Source: Brevundimonas sp. M20
Lineage (GTDB): Bacteria > Pseudomonadota > Alphaproteobacteria > Caulobacterales > Caulobacteraceae
Direction of reading: 5' to 3'
DNA length: 64,000 bases
NCBI RefSeq assembly: GCF_006547065.1
Contig: NZ_CP041243.1
Location: 1,627,001 to 1,691,000, forward strand
Shown here: piece after piece, positions 33,818-43,759 of the stretch
How positions within the stretch are numbered: the first letter of the stretch is position 1
Layout of the letters: each line of letters starts with the position of its first letter
The notes under the pieces: model-generated
Databases searched by the model: none
The model's input: only the letters and a program-made list of their open reading frames with translations
What the model was told of the DNA's origin: nothing
Made by a program: the position numbers and the translations under genes

Positions 33818-35401
33818 ATGAGCATCAAATCCCGCCTCCTCGGCATGGCTTTCGCGGCTTCCGATGTGCTTCTCGAGCTGGACGGGGAGACGGTGACCTT
33901 CGCCATCGGCGCGGGCCCGGCGCCCGGTGTCGACCCCGGCGCGGCGTGGACCAGCCGGGCTCTTGAAACCTTCATGGGAGACGCCTCGCGCAAAAGGGTG
34001 ACCACGGCGGTGCGCGCCCTGTCGCCGGGTGTTCGCTCCGGTCCGGTCGAAGTCGAGGTGCTGACCGGCGACGGACGGGCCCGCAGGGCGGTTTTGCGCG
34101 CCTTCCTGCTGCCGGACCTTGCGCCGGCCGTCTCGTGCGCCATGGCCTGGCAGGGCGCGGCCTATCAGGCGATCGCGCCGTTGACGGAGCCTTTGCTGGA
34201 CGCCCGGGGGCTTCTGAAGCGACTTAGCGCCTTGCTGACCTCCGGGAGCATCCCGAACCCGCCGGGCGTGTCGGTGGACTTCGTCGAGGTTCCGGGGTTG
34301 GGCGAGCTCGATGACGAGGCTCATCGCAACGCCAGCCAGCGGATCGAAGCCTGTCTGCAGTCCGCCTCGGTCGATGGAGCCAGCGCGGCCAAACTGGCCC
34401 CGGATCGTTTCGCACTGATGCGAAGCGGCTCGGATGTGGCCGATCTGACAGTGGAGATACGCGCCCTCTGCGCGGCGGAAGGTCTGGATATTTCGGCTCA
34501 GGCCAGTCGCGCGGATATCGGGGCCGTGGAAGCCGCCGTCGCCGTCCGCACGCTGCGGCTGGCGCTGAGCGAGTACCTCAAGGACGGCGTGACGGCCGGT
34601 GACCGGTTCGGCGAGCGCCTGCGTCGCACAGTCGAGAACGCGGATCGGTTCCGCGGCATCGTGCGCGCCCGGGATTTCACGCTGGTCTGGCAGCCGATCG
34701 TGTCACTGGACACCCGGCTGGTGCACCATTTCGAGGCCCTGTCGCGCTTCGGCGGAGGACAGCAGGCGCCGACGGGGCCCATCGCCATGGCTGAAGAGCT
34801 CGGGCTGATCGAGGACTTTGATCTCGCGGTCGCCGAGAAGGCGGTGTCCCAGTTGCGCAAGCCCGGCTTCGGTCTGGTGAAGGCGGCGGTCAATGTTTCC
34901 GGGGTGTCGTTGGCCGACGACCGCTACGTCGAGGGTCTGTTGCGGATGACGGCGAGCAGTCCGGAAGTCCGGAAGCGCCTGATGGTCGAGATCACCGAAA
35001 CGGCCGCGGTCGCCGATCTGGACGGCGCCAACCGCCGGGTGCAAGCCCTGCGCGAGGCCGACATCAAGGTCTGCCTGGATGACTATGGAGTCGGGGCGGC
35101 GTCACTGAGCTATTTGCGAAAACTGTCGGTCGATCTGCTTAAGATGGACGGGGTCTTCGCCCGGGAGATCGAGGAAGATCCGAAGGTCGGCACGCTCGCC
35201 GCCAACATCCTGGAACTGTGCCGGGAACTGAAAATCCAGACTGTCGCCGAGATGATCGAGACCGAGGCGCAGGCCGAGATCATGAAGTCGCTCGGCGTCG
35301 ATTACGGTCAGGGCTGGCTGTTCGGACGCCCGACCGAGACCCCCGTCGTCGCCGCGCCGGTCTCCTCGCGCCGCAAGGGCGAGGTGCTCGGCTGGGGCTA
35401 A
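33818..35401 (+). CDS. EAL domain protein (predicted c-di-GMP phosphodiesterase) with degenerate GGDEF-like region
   Basis: A 527-residue soluble protein. Residues 1-110 may be PAS-like. Residues 120-240 (LDARGLLKRLSALL ... DFVEVPGL ... LAPDRFALMRSG) look like a GGDEF domain that lost the GGDEF motif. An EAL domain runs from about 285 to 515. EAL is at 306-308 (FEALSRF), with VNVSG, EITET, LDDYGVG, LLKMD, VAEMIETE and GQGWLFG, so the metal and catalytic positions appear intact and activity is likely. It lies 55 nt after flbY and may be cotranscribed with the flagellar operon. It has no membrane helices, unlike TipF. Confidence 0.88.
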   Translation: MSIKSRLLGMAFAASDVLLELDGETVTFAIGAGPAPGVDPGAAWTSRALETFMGDASRKRVTTAVRALSPGVRSGPVEVEVLTGDGRARRAVLRAFLLPDLAPAVSCAMAWQGAAYQAIAPLTEPLLDARGLLKRLSALLTSGSIPNPPGVSVDFVEVPGLGELDDEAHRNASQRIEACLQSASVDGASAAKLAPDRFALMRSGSDVADLTVEIRALCAAEGLDISAQASRADIGAVEAAVAVRTLRLALSEYLKDGVTAGDRFGERLRRTVENADRFRGIVRARDFTLVWQPIVSLDTRLVHHFEALSRFGGGQQAPTGPIAMAEELGLIEDFDLAVAEKAVSQLRKPGFGLVKAAVNVSGVSLADDRYVEGLLRMTASSPEVRKRLMVEITETAAVADLDGANRRVQALREADIKVCLDDYGVGAASLSYLRKLSVDLLKMDGVFAREIEEDPKVGTLAANILELCRELKIQTVAEMIETEAQAEIMKSLGVDYGQGWLFGRPTETPVVAAPVSSRRKGEVLGWG

Positions 35402-37008
35402 AGCGCCAGCGTCCGGTCGATCCCGATCGCATCGAGGAAGTCCGGATCGTGGCTGACGACAATCAGCGCGCCGTCATAGCCGCGTAAGGCCGCCTCGACC
35501 GCCACGACGGCGTCGAGGTCCAGATGGTTCGTCGGCTCATCAAGGATCAACAGCTGCGCCGGTCGCGCGCCGCCTGTGACGCAGGCCAGCGCCGCCCGCA
35601 GCCTTTCGCCGCCGGACAGGGCCGAGACCGACTTTTGCGCGGCGACATTGCGGAACAGGAAGCGCGCCAGCGCCGCGTGGGCGTCGTTGGGCGTGGCTTC
35701 CGGATTCAGGCGACGGTAGGCCTCGACCAGCGTCTCATCCGGATTCAACAAGGCGGCCTCCTGATCCAGCAGCGCCGCCTGCATGGGACGCTCGATCCGG
35801 CCGGTTGAAGGCGTCAGCGCTCCGGCCATGAGCTTCAGCAGGGTCGATTTGCCGGCCCCGTTCGGCCCCGTGATCGCGATCCGTTCCGGGCCTGTCACCC
35901 TTAGCGAGACGGGTCCGACGATCTGTCGTCCATCAGAGGTCGACCAGCCTGCCTCATCCAGCACCAGTCCGGTCCGGCCTGCGGAAAGACCTGTCGGCGG
36001 CATGGGAATGTCGAGCGTCCGGATACGTTCGATCCTGTCCCGCGCGGCAGCCAGATCGGCCTCGGCCGCTTCTGCCCTGCGCGCGGCCAGACGGTTTTCG
36101 CGGGCGGCGGAGTTCTCGGCGCGCTCGGCCATGGCGCCCAGCAGGATGGCCGGTTCGGACTTTTTCATTGCGAAGGCCCGCCCGGCGCGATCACGCCGGG
36201 CCTTCTTCTCGACGGCCTTCCGACTTTCTCGCGCGACACGACCAACCTCGCTTTCGGCGAGGTCCAGATCGCGCTCGGCGCTCGCCCGCTCCGCGGCCTT
36301 TCGTTCGGCGTAGAGATCGTAACCGCCGCCATAGGTCGTCAGGCCGAGGCCGGACAGTTCGACAATCCTGTCCATATGCCGCAGCAACGTGCGGTCATGG
36401 CTGACGACCACGACGCCGCCCGGCCAGCGGGTCAGCAGGTCGGCGATCCGTTCGCGTCCTTCCCTGTCCATATGATTGGTCGGCTCGTCGAGCAGCAGCA
36501 GGTCCGGCCGATCAAGCAGCAGGACGGCCATTCTCAGTCGGATCTGCTCTCCGCCGCTGAGCGACGACGTGGGGCGGGACAGGTCCGGCGAGTCGAGCCC
36601 GACTTCGGACAGTGCATTCGCGATCCGCTCCTCCAGAGTCCAGTCGGCGGCGTCGAGGTCTTCGGCAGTCCCCTCACCCGCCAGCACGCGCGCGATGATC
36701 GACAAGGGCCCGACGACACCGAGGGTGTCGGCCAGGGTCTCGCCGGGCGCCGGTTCGGCCCGCTGCGCCAGCCAAGCGACACTTCCCGCGCGGTTGATCG
36801 CGCCCTCGATGGGTTCGGACAGACCGGCGATCAGGCGCAGCAAGGTGGTCTTGCCGGAGCCGTTGCGGCCGACAAGTCCGGTGCGCTCCCGCCCGAAAGC
36901 GAGGCTCAGATCAGAGAAGAGGGTGTGGCCGTCAGGCGTGCGGGCCGCGACGCGATCGAGCGTCACGAGTGCGGATGCGGACGGGTTTCGGCTTGGGAGT
37001 GAGGGCAT
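35398..37008 (-). CDS. ABC-F family ATPase
   Basis: A 536-residue protein with two ABC domains and no membrane part, the ABC-F layout of ribosome-associated factors. Domain 1 has Walker A GRNGSGKTT, signature LSGGE and Walker B LLLLDEPTNHMD; the inter-domain linker (about residues 235-315) is charged and helical (ERDLDLAESEVGRVARESRKAVEKK); domain 2 has GPNGAGKST, ALSGGERLRAAL and LLILDEPTNHLD. The role could be translation rescue or antibiotic protection. The start at ATG 37008 has no clear ribosome-binding site and lies within a small upstream ORF. It converges with the EAL gene, overlapping by 4 nt. Confidence 0.92.
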   Translation of the reverse strand: MPSLPSRNPSASALVTLDRVAARTPDGHTLFSDLSLAFGRERTGLVGRNGSGKTTLLRLIAGLSEPIEGAINRAGSVAWLAQRAEPAPGETLADTLGVVGPLSIIARVLAGEGTAEDLDAADWTLEERIANALSEVGLDSPDLSRPTSSLSGGEQIRLRMAVLLLDRPDLLLLDEPTNHMDREGRERIADLLTRWPGGVVVVSHDRTLLRHMDRIVELSGLGLTTYGGGYDLYAERKAAERASAERDLDLAESEVGRVARESRKAVEKKARRDRAGRAFAMKKSEPAILLGAMAERAENSAARENRLAARRAEAAEADLAAARDRIERIRTLDIPMPPTGLSAGRTGLVLDEAGWSTSDGRQIVGPVSLRVTGPERIAITGPNGAGKSTLLKLMAGALTPSTGRIERPMQAALLDQEAALLNPDETLVEAYRRLNPEATPNDAHAALARFLFRNVAAQKSVSALSGGERLRAALACVTGGARPAQLLILDEPTNHLDLDAVVAVEAALRGYDGALIVVSHDPDFLDAIGIDRTLAL

Positions 37009-37069
37009 AAGCGAGCACGGTCAGCAGGACAGCGGAAAGGGCGAAACCGATTTCCAGCGTGCTGATCAT
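36932..37069 (-). CDS. Small membrane ORF overlapping the ABC-F start (possible leader)
   Basis: Forty-five codons beginning MISTLEIGFALSAVLLTVLAYAL, one predicted membrane helix, then a basic tail rich in Lys/Arg (KPKPVRIRTRDARSRRG). GGAGG lies 9 nt before the ATG at 37069, a far better site than that of the ABC-F gene. Its reading frame overlaps the first 77 nt of the ABC-F gene in another frame. It may be a translationally coupled leader peptide or a genuine small membrane protein. Confidence 0.6.
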   Translation of the reverse strand: MISTLEIGFALSAVLLTVLAYALTPKPKPVRIRTRDARSRRGPHA

Positions 37070-37196
37070 GATCGTCGGGCCTCCAGTGAACTCACTCGAT
37101 AGGGAAAGGATGGGTGCGGATCGTTCCGGACGCAAGCCCTTTCCCATCTGGCGTCTCTGACGAGGCCGTGAAAGGCTGGGCGCGGGAGGACTGTCC

Positions 37197-37637
37197 ATGC
37201 GTCATCTGATCCGGTTCGCCGCTGTCGCGGGCCTGTTCGCCACGGCGGCCTGCGTTCATGGCCCGGAGGCGCCGCCGCCTCCGCCGAACCATGCGCCGCT
37301 GGAGACCCAGGCGACCGGCCCGCACGCCCGGCTCTATGCCGACTGCATCCGGCAGGCCGCCGAACGGAACAGCTACCGGCAGGTGATCGACGGCGGCGAT
37401 GAACTGCTGCTGTTCACGTGCGACGGTCCTATCGCCGCGGCCTTCTGGCAGGCCCTCGGGCCCCACAGCGAGCGGATGGATACGGGGTTCGAGCATGAGG
37501 GGCGGCGCTACCGTTCGACCGCCAAGGTGCAGCGCGATCTGATCGGGGTGGATTACTGCACCGTGGACGCGGCGGGCGGTGATGCGCGTTGCCTGCTGAC
37601 GTTCAATGCCGGTGACTTCCTGATCGCATCGGACTGA
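37197..37637 (+). CDS. Hypothetical lipoprotein
   Basis: A 146-residue lipoprotein: signal MRHLIRFAAVAGLFA and lipobox TAAC (Cys near 19), followed by a short proline run (PEAPPPPPN). The body has cysteines in YADCIRQAA, LFTCDG, DYCTV and RCLLT that could form two disulfides. GGGAGGA precedes the ATG by about 6 nt. The family is unknown. It is 52 nt upstream of the hemoglobin gene and in the same direction. Confidence 0.75.
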   Translation: MRHLIRFAAVAGLFATAACVHGPEAPPPPPNHAPLETQATGPHARLYADCIRQAAERNSYRQVIDGGDELLLFTCDGPIAAAFWQALGPHSERMDTGFEHEGRRYRSTAKVQRDLIGVDYCTVDAAGGDARCLLTFNAGDFLIASD

Positions 37638-37689
37638 CGCGGCGCCGCGGGCTCTGGTTCCATCGGCCGGTGAAGCCTAGATCATCCCC

Positions 37690-38169
37690 ATGACCCATGC
37701 CGACACCGCTGAAGCCTTCGCCGCGCGTCGTCAGGCGGCGACGGATCGTATCCGGGCTGCGACGGGTATTGATGAAGCCATGATCGACCGGCTGGTCGAG
37801 ACTTTCTACGCGCGGGTCCGTGATGACGCCCTGATCGGCCCGATCTTCGCGGAGCGGGTCGAGGACTGGGGATCGCATCTGGCGCAGATGAAGCTGTTCT
37901 GGTCATCCGTCGCCTTGTCCACCGGCGTCTATGAAGGGCGGCCGACGCCGAAGCATCTGCCTCTGCCCATCGACGCCGGCCATTTCGACCGTTGGTTGGC
38001 CCTCTTCGAGGAAACGACCCGAGAGGTCTGCCCGCCGACGGCCGCCGCCCACTTCATGACGCGCGCCCGACGCATCGCCGAAAGCCTGGAACTGGGCGTG
38101 GCCAACGCCAACAACGTCCTTCTTGGACCAGGCGAGCGCTACCGGCGGCGCTGGACGCCGCAGGGCTGA
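37690..38169 (+). CDS. Group III truncated hemoglobin
   Basis: A 2-on-2 globin of group III (YjbI/CtrHb-like), a heme protein proposed to handle O2, NO or sulfide. Visible are IDRLVETFYARVRDDALIGPIFAE, the FWSSVALSTGVYEG region and LPIDAGHFDRWLALFEETTRE, where the His of GHFDRW is the likely proximal heme ligand. The long N-terminus and absence of the group I glycine motifs fit group III. The length is 159 residues. It is a typical member in alphaproteobacteria. Confidence 0.9.
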   Translation: MTHADTAEAFAARRQAATDRIRAATGIDEAMIDRLVETFYARVRDDALIGPIFAERVEDWGSHLAQMKLFWSSVALSTGVYEGRPTPKHLPLPIDAGHFDRWLALFEETTREVCPPTAAAHFMTRARRIAESLELGVANANNVLLGPGERYRRRWTPQG

Positions 38170-38172
38170 GCC

Positions 38173-38646
38173 CTATTGCGCGCCCTTGGCCATTCCGGCT
38201 TCAGGGGCGGGTTGGACGACCTGGACCGGCGGCTCGGCCATCATGGTGGGGGTGATATGGAAACCGAGCACTTTCCAGACCGCCCCCTCTTTCCGGAACA
38301 CAGTGCTGACAGTCAGGGTGCGGTCGGGATACTGATAGGTCTGGGCGACCTCATAGGTCGAACCGGTGGCGCCGGCATTGGCGCGCCAGCCTGCGACGGT
38401 CCCGGCAGGCAGCGGGCCTTCGGGAACCAGGGTCTTCATGAAGGGCAGTTGGGCGCGGACGTCAGCCGGATTCACCTGCATCGACATCTTGCCGACCAGC
38501 ACATCGTCACGGTCCGCGATCAGGTCCTCCATCAGGGCCCGTGCATCCGCTTCCCGTTCGGGGCTGGCGGTGGCGGCAGGCAGGCCACACGCCGCGACGC
38601 CCGCCGACATCATCACCGCCGCGATGACCGGAACCGCTCTGAACAT
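38173..38646 (-). CDS. Hypothetical lipoprotein (DUF3887/DUF4019-like)
   Basis: ATG 38646 is used (GGGGAGAG upstream), giving MFRAVPVIAAVMMSAGVAAC with a lipobox. The mature 138 residues contain ADARALMEDLIADRDDVLVGKM and VAQTYQYPDRTLTVSTVFRKEGAVWKVLGFHIT, the cone-shaped alpha+beta pattern of NTF2-like DUF3887/DUF4019 proteins. Function is unknown. It is convergent with the hemoglobin gene (3 nt apart) and divergent from uvrA. Confidence 0.75.
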   Translation of the reverse strand: MFRAVPVIAAVMMSAGVAACGLPAATASPEREADARALMEDLIADRDDVLVGKMSMQVNPADVRAQLPFMKTLVPEGPLPAGTVAGWRANAGATGSTYEVAQTYQYPDRTLTVSTVFRKEGAVWKVLGFHITPTMMAEPPVQVVQPAPEAGMAKGAQ

Positions 38647-38753
38647 TCGAACTCTCCCCACTTCCGAAGGGGCACACTGTCAGGCGGTCCCGGGGGGCGC
38701 AACCGAAGGGCTGCTGCCATCTGCTGTCAGCAGTCTGGCGAAAGCGGTTGTCG

Positions 38754-38768
38754 GTTCCTATAATGTTC
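38754..38768 (+). promoter_or_regulatory. uvrA: LexA (SOS) box of uvrA containing a -10 element
   Basis: GTTCCTATAATGTTC is a perfect GTTC-N7-GTTC operator. Its seven spacer bases CTATAAT include TATAAT, so LexA binding would cover the -10 region directly. It lies 80 nt upstream of the uvrA ATG. Confidence 0.88.
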
Positions 38769-38848
38769 TTGCTGATTTCCCCAAACCATCCCCCATATAG
38801 CGCTGTCGCGCCGGACCCTACCCGGCCCTCCCCGCGTTCCCGGAATCC

Positions 38849-41794
38849 ATGACCGAAAAGCACAACTTCATCCGCGTCCGCGGCGCCCGCGAGCACAATC
38901 TCAAGGGTGTCGATCTCGACATTCCTCGCGAGAAGCTGGTGGTGATGACGGGCCTGTCGGGCTCGGGCAAATCCTCGCTCGCGTTCGACACCATCTACGC
39001 CGAGGGCCAGCGCCGTTATGTCGAGAGCCTGAGCGCCTATGCCCGCCAGTTCCTGGAGTTGATGGGCAAGCCGGATGTGGACCTGATCGAGGGCCTGTCC
39101 CCGGCGATCTCGATCGAACAGAAGACCACCTCCAAGAACCCGCGCTCGACCGTCGGCACCGTCACGGAAATCCACGACTACATGCGTCTGCTGTGGGCGC
39201 GCGTGGGTGTGCCCTATTCGCCCGCGACGGGGCTTCCGATCGAGAGCCAGACCATCTCGATGATGGTCGACAAGCTGACGGCGCTGGCCGACGGCGAGCG
39301 CCTCCTGCTGCTGGCCCCGGTCGTGCGCGGTCGCAAGGGGGAGTACAAGAAGGAGATGGCCGAGTGGCAGCGCGCGGGCTTCCAGCGCGTGAAGATCGAC
39401 GGCGAGTTCTACGCTATCGAGGACGCCCCGGCGCTGGACAAGAAGTTCAAGCACGACATCGACATCGTCGTGGACCGGATCGTCACCAAACAGGGGCTGG
39501 AGGGCCGTTACGCCGACAGCCTGCAGACCGCTCTGGGTCTGGCGGACGGCATCGCCGTGGCCGAATGGGCCAACACCATGGAAGGCGAGACCGGCCCACG
39601 CCGGATCACCTTCTCCGAGAAATTCGCCTGCCCTGTTTCGGGCTTCACCATCAGCGAGATCGAGCCGCGGCTGTTCTCGTTCAACAACCCGTTCGGCGCC
39701 TGCCCGGTGTGCGACGGTCTGGGCGTGAAGCTGGCGTTCGATGCGGATCTGGTGGTGCCGGATCGCGACAAGACCCTGCATGCGGGCGCGGTGGCGCCGT
39801 GGTCGCGCGGGCCCTCCCCGCTCTACACCCAGACCTTGCAGTCGCTGTCGACCCATTACGGCTTCTCGATGGACAAGCCGTGGCGGGAACTGCCGGGCAA
39901 GGCCCAGACCGTCATTCTGCACGGCTCGGGCGGAGAGAAGATCAAGTTCGTCTATGACGACAATGCCCGGAAGTACGAGACGCTGAAGGCCTTCGAGGGC
40001 GTGTTGCCGAACCTTGAGCGCCGCTGGCGCGAGACGGACTCGGCCTGGGTGCGCGAGGAGTTGGGCCGGTTCCAGTCCGAGACGCCCTGCGAAGCCTGTG
40101 GCGGCAAGCGTCTGAAGCCTGAGGCGCTGGCGGTGAAGATCGCCGGCGAGGACATCGCCGAGGTGTCATGGCTGTCGATCAAGCACGCCCACGAGTGGTT
40201 CCAGAGCCTCAACGGCAAGCTGACCGACAAGCAGATGGAGATCGCCCGGCGGATTCTGAAGGAGATAACCGACCGGCTGCGCTTCCTGAACAACGTCGGC
40301 CTGGACTACCTGAACCTGTCCCGCAGTTCGGGCACCCTGTCCGGCGGCGAGAGCCAGCGGATCCGTCTGGCCAGCCAGATCGGTTCGGGCCTGACCGGCG
40401 TGCTCTATGTGCTGGATGAGCCATCGATCGGCCTGCACCAGCGCGACAACACGCGCCTGCTGGAAAGCCTGATGGGGCTGCGCGACCTCGGCAACTCGGT
40501 CCTTGTGGTCGAGCATGACGAGGAAGCCATCCTGACCGCCGACTACGTCATCGACATGGGGCCGGCCGCCGGCGTCCATGGTGGGCAGGTCTGCGCCCAG
40601 GGCACGCCCGCCGAGGTCATGGCCAATCCCAACTCGCTGACGGGCAAGTATCTGACGGGCGAGCGCGAGATCGAGCTGCCGCCGGAAGGCCGCCGTCCGA
40701 TCAATCGCAAGCGGATGCTCAAGGTCTCGGGCGCGACCGGCAACAACCTGAAGAACGTCACGGGCGAGATTCCGGTCGGCCTGTTCACCTGCGTCACCGG
40801 GGTGTCGGGCGGGGGCAAGTCGACCTTCACCATCGAGACCCTGTACAAGGCGGCCGCGCGGCGTCTGAACAACGCGTCCGACGCCCCTGCCCCGTTCGAC
40901 CGCATCGAGGGACTGGAGCAGTTCGACAAGGTCATCGACATCGACCAGTCGCCCATCGGCCGCACGCCGCGCTCGAACCCGGCCACCTATACCGGCGCCT
41001 TCGGCCCGATCCGCGACTGGTACGCCGGTCTGCCGGAAGCCAAGGCGCGTGGCTACGGCCCGGGCCGGTTCTCGTTCAATGTGAAGGGCGGACGCTGCGA
41101 GGCCTGCCAGGGCGACGGCCTGATCAAGATCGAGATGCACTTCCTGCCGGACGTCTACGTCACCTGCGACGTCTGCCACGGCAAGCGCTACAACCGCGAG
41201 ACGCTGGAGATCGTGTTCAAGGGCAAGTCCATCTCGGACGTTCTTGATATGACGGTGGAAGAAGCCGCGCGCTTCTTCACCGCCGTGCCCTCGATCCGCG
41301 ACAAGATGCAGACGCTGGAGCGCGTCGGTCTGGGTTACGTCAAGGTGGGCCAGTCGGCGACGACCCTGTCGGGCGGCGAGGCCCAGAGGGTCAAACTGTC
41401 CAAGGAGCTGTCGAAGCGGGCCACCGGCAAGACGCTCTACATCCTCGACGAGCCGACCACAGGCCTGCATTTCGAGGACACCCGCAAGCTGCTGGAGGTG
41501 CTTCAGGAGCTGGTCGAGAGCGGCAACACCATCGTCGTGATCGAGCACAATCTGGATGTCATCAAGGTCGCCGATTACCTGCTGGACTTCGGTCCCGAGG
41601 GTGGCGACGGCGGCGGCGAGATCGTAGCGGTCGGCACCCCGGAAGATGTCGCGGCCAATGCGAAGAGCTGGACCGGCAAATACCTCAAGGAGGTGCTGGA
41701 CCGGCACGAGGCCCGGCGAAAGGCGCGCGTCGCCTCCCTGTCGGCGGATGCGCCCGCCAAGCCGGTGAAGGCCAGGGCGAAGGCGCGGGCCTGA
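38849..41794 (+). CDS. uvrA: Excinuclease ABC subunit A
   Basis: Damage-recognition ATPase of nucleotide excision repair. Two ABC modules are present: Walker [13 protein letters not shown] and [15 protein letters not shown], signatures [12 protein letters not shown] and [11 protein letters not shown]. The zinc-finger cysteines are in [23 protein letters not shown] and [14 protein letters not shown]. The 981 residues are typical of alphaproteobacterial UvrA, with a basic C-terminal tail. It is regulated by the SOS box upstream. A run of about 20 nt separates its stop from the convergent membrane protein gene. Confidence 0.99.
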   Translation: MTEKHNFIRVRGAREHNLKGVDLDIPREKLVVMTGLSGSGKSSLAFDTIYAEGQRRYVESLSAYARQFLELMGKPDVDLIEGLSPAISIEQKTTSKNPRSTVGTVTEIHDYMRLLWARVGVPYSPATGLPIESQTISMMVDKLTALADGERLLLLAPVVRGRKGEYKKEMAEWQRAGFQRVKIDGEFYAIEDAPALDKKFKHDIDIVVDRIVTKQGLEGRYADSLQTALGLADGIAVAEWANTMEGETGPRRITFSEKFACPVSGFTISEIEPRLFSFNNPFGACPVCDGLGVKLAFDADLVVPDRDKTLHAGAVAPWSRGPSPLYTQTLQSLSTHYGFSMDKPWRELPGKAQTVILHGSGGEKIKFVYDDNARKYETLKAFEGVLPNLERRWRETDSAWVREELGRFQSETPCEACGGKRLKPEALAVKIAGEDIAEVSWLSIKHAHEWFQSLNGKLTDKQMEIARRILKEITDRLRFLNNVGLDYLNLSRSSGTLSGGESQRIRLASQIGSGLTGVLYVLDEPSIGLHQRDNTRLLESLMGLRDLGNSVLVVEHDEEAILTADYVIDMGPAAGVHGGQVCAQGTPAEVMANPNSLTGKYLTGEREIELPPEGRRPINRKRMLKVSGATGNNLKNVTGEIPVGLFTCVTGVSGGGKSTFTIETLYKAAARRLNNASDAPAPFDRIEGLEQFDKVIDIDQSPIGRTPRSNPATYTGAFGPIRDWYAGLPEAKARGYGPGRFSFNVKGGRCEACQGDGLIKIEMHFLPDVYVTCDVCHGKRYNRETLEIVFKGKSISDVLDMTVEEAARFFTAVPSIRDKMQTLERVGLGYVKVGQSATTLSGGEAQRVKLSKELSKRATGKTLYILDEPTTGLHFEDTRKLLEVLQELVESGNTIVVIEHNLDVIKVADYLLDFGPEGGDGGGEIVAVGTPEDVAANAKSWTGKYLKEVLDRHEARRKARVASLSADAPAKPVKARAKARA

Positions 41795-41815
41795 CGGTCC
41801 GCGCTCAAGCCGGGA

Positions 41816-42634
41816 TCAGGCGTCCGGAAGATCCCGGCAGATCGCCGCGAAGGGCGCCCAGATGATGGTCGACACCATCGCCATGCCCAGCGGGATCAGG
41901 ATGAGGATCAGGAGGGCGCCCAGAGCCGCCCCTGGCGAACCCGCTCCGCCGCCGGACATGGCCACCTGCAACGGCCAGCCGATCAGGATCAGCAGCAAGG
42001 CCACCACGACCGCCAGGGCGAAGGTGACGATCATCAGGCCGAGCAGCGGCCAGAAGAGCGGTTTAGACAGCGTCCAGCCCTCGGCGAACGCCAGACGTCC
42101 CCGATGAAAACTGAGCGGCGCGATCAGGCTCAGACGCACCGAGAGCCAGACCACCAGCGCCGTGACGACCAGCCAAACCAAGGCGCCGACGATCATGTTG
42201 GCGCCCGACGCCAGGCGAACCAGGTATTCACCGCCGAGGTTCAGGGCCAGGCTGACGCCGCCGACCAGCACGGTGATCACCAGCATCCGGCCTTCATCGC
42301 GCCCCAACCGAAGCGAGCCGAATGAGCTCTGTTCAGGGCGCAGGACGGCGCGATAGACAGCCGTCGCCAGCAGCGCCTGGATCAGAAACACGACCGGAAA
42401 GGCCATGAGGGAGGCCCGCTCCATCCCCGCCGTCGCCGCCGCGGAGAGCTTGCTCGCATCACCCTGCGCCGCCGCAAGCTCATCGAGATAGGGCGCGATC
42501 ATCGGCAGGGCAGCCAGCACGATCAGGAACAGGCCGACCAGCCAGACGGCGCCCCAGAGCGCGACGGCGCCCGGGCGTCGCCGGGTCAGGCGGAAGCCTT
42601 CGAAAACGGCTTCTGTGGCGGCGATCTTCATCAT
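41816..42634 (-). CDS. Integral membrane protein, paralogue of the next gene
   Basis: A 272-residue protein with about six predicted membrane helices. The N-terminus FEGFRLTRRRPGAVALWGAVW matches [21 protein letters not shown] of the gene at 42714, and the middle VWLSVRLSLIAPLSFHRGRLAFAEGW corresponds to [26 protein letters not shown]. The two are therefore tandem paralogues. The family is unnamed to me; similar multi-helix proteins resemble the membrane domain found with glycerophosphodiesterases. Confidence 0.8.
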   Translation of the reverse strand: MMKIAATEAVFEGFRLTRRRPGAVALWGAVWLVGLFLIVLAALPMIAPYLDELAAAQGDASKLSAAATAGMERASLMAFPVVFLIQALLATAVYRAVLRPEQSSFGSLRLGRDEGRMLVITVLVGGVSLALNLGGEYLVRLASGANMIVGALVWLVVTALVVWLSVRLSLIAPLSFHRGRLAFAEGWTLSKPLFWPLLGLMIVTFALAVVVALLLILIGWPLQVAMSGGGAGSPGAALGALLILILIPLGMAMVSTIIWAPFAAICRDLPDA

Positions 42635-42713
42635 GTTCTCCGTGACTCGCCGCCCGTTCTAGAGACCGCCCCACCGGGTGTCACCCCGACGCGGCCACGC
42701 GTCGCGACGGCCC

Positions 42714-43637
42714 TCAGAACCGGGGGTCGATCGCGCCGGGTTCCTCTTCCGGAAGGATCGTGGGGGCGACGACGTCGCGATAGAAGACCGCGAAAGGTGT
42801 GCTCAGAACGGTGAACTGCAGCGCCGCGAAGCCCGCGAACAGGACAGCGCCGACAAGCATCAGCGGCAGGACGGTGCTGGTCACTCTTGAGGGGTCCATG
42901 TCGGCGATATCCGGCACGACGCCGATGGCGATCAGCGCGAGGGTGCTGAACGCCGTCACGGCGACCGCATAGAGCACGAACCAGCGCAAGACGGTGGCGG
43001 CGCCCAGATCCAGCAGAACCCAGAAGCGGCCGCGGCTGGCCGCCCACGCCCGGCCGAGCGCGAACCGGCCTTCCGCCACGGTGATCGGCCCCAGAAGCGA
43101 CAGCCGCACCGAAATCCAGACGTAGAAGAAGATGAAGCCGAAATAGGCCGGATAGATCAGAGCCACCACCCGCGGCGGCATCGCGCCTGCACCGTTCATG
43201 GCGGCGGTTCCGCCCATAATCCCGCCGATGATTCCTAAGATCAGCAGCATGGCGGCGACGAAGCCCAGCGCGATCAGCATATAGGCGCCCATAAGGCGGA
43301 ACTCGGCGCCGCCCAGCCGCATGAAGAAGAAGCCGGGCTTCTTCGGGGTCAGAACCGCGCGGCAGGTCGCCGCCACCACGATGGAGGCCGCCACCAGGCT
43401 GAGAGGTATCGCGATCAGATAGGCGAGGATCACGCTGCTGCCGATCCGGAAGGACTGCGCCGCCGTGGGTTCGGCGTCGCCGATGGCGGTGACCATGGAA
43501 AAGACCGCGCCGCTCGCGGCCAGCAGGATCAGGCCGATGCAGACAAAATAGGTGACGCCCCACATGACGACCGCCACCGGCGCGCGACGCATGATCCGGA
43601 AGCCTTCGAAGGCGGCCTTGGTGATTGAAAATGTCAT
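42714..43637 (-). CDS. Integral membrane protein, paralogue of the previous gene
   Basis: A 307-residue protein with about six predicted helices and the shared FEGFR and [12 protein letters not shown] motifs. It lies 79 nt upstream of its paralogue and is probably cotranscribed. The C-terminus ([29 protein letters not shown]) extends further than in the partner. No function is assigned. The trmFO gene is transcribed divergently. Confidence 0.8.
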   Translation of the reverse strand: MTFSITKAAFEGFRIMRRAPVAVVMWGVTYFVCIGLILLAASGAVFSMVTAIGDAEPTAAQSFRIGSSVILAYLIAIPLSLVAASIVVAATCRAVLTPKKPGFFFMRLGGAEFRLMGAYMLIALGFVAAMLLILGIIGGIMGGTAAMNGAGAMPPRVVALIYPAYFGFIFFYVWISVRLSLLGPITVAEGRFALGRAWAASRGRFWVLLDLGAATVLRWFVLYAVAVTAFSTLALIAIGVVPDIADMDPSRVTSTVLPLMLVGAVLFAGFAALQFTVLSTPFAVFYRDVVAPTILPEEEPGAIDPRF

Positions 43638-43759
43638 CGGCCCCTCCAGCCCTCAAACCCGTCCGGCACCCTAGGTGCACCGTAGCTGTAAGGCCAGCAT
43701 CCGCCACTGCCGCGATTAAGACACTGGCGTCCCCCGGTCAGGCCGTTAGAACCCCGCCC

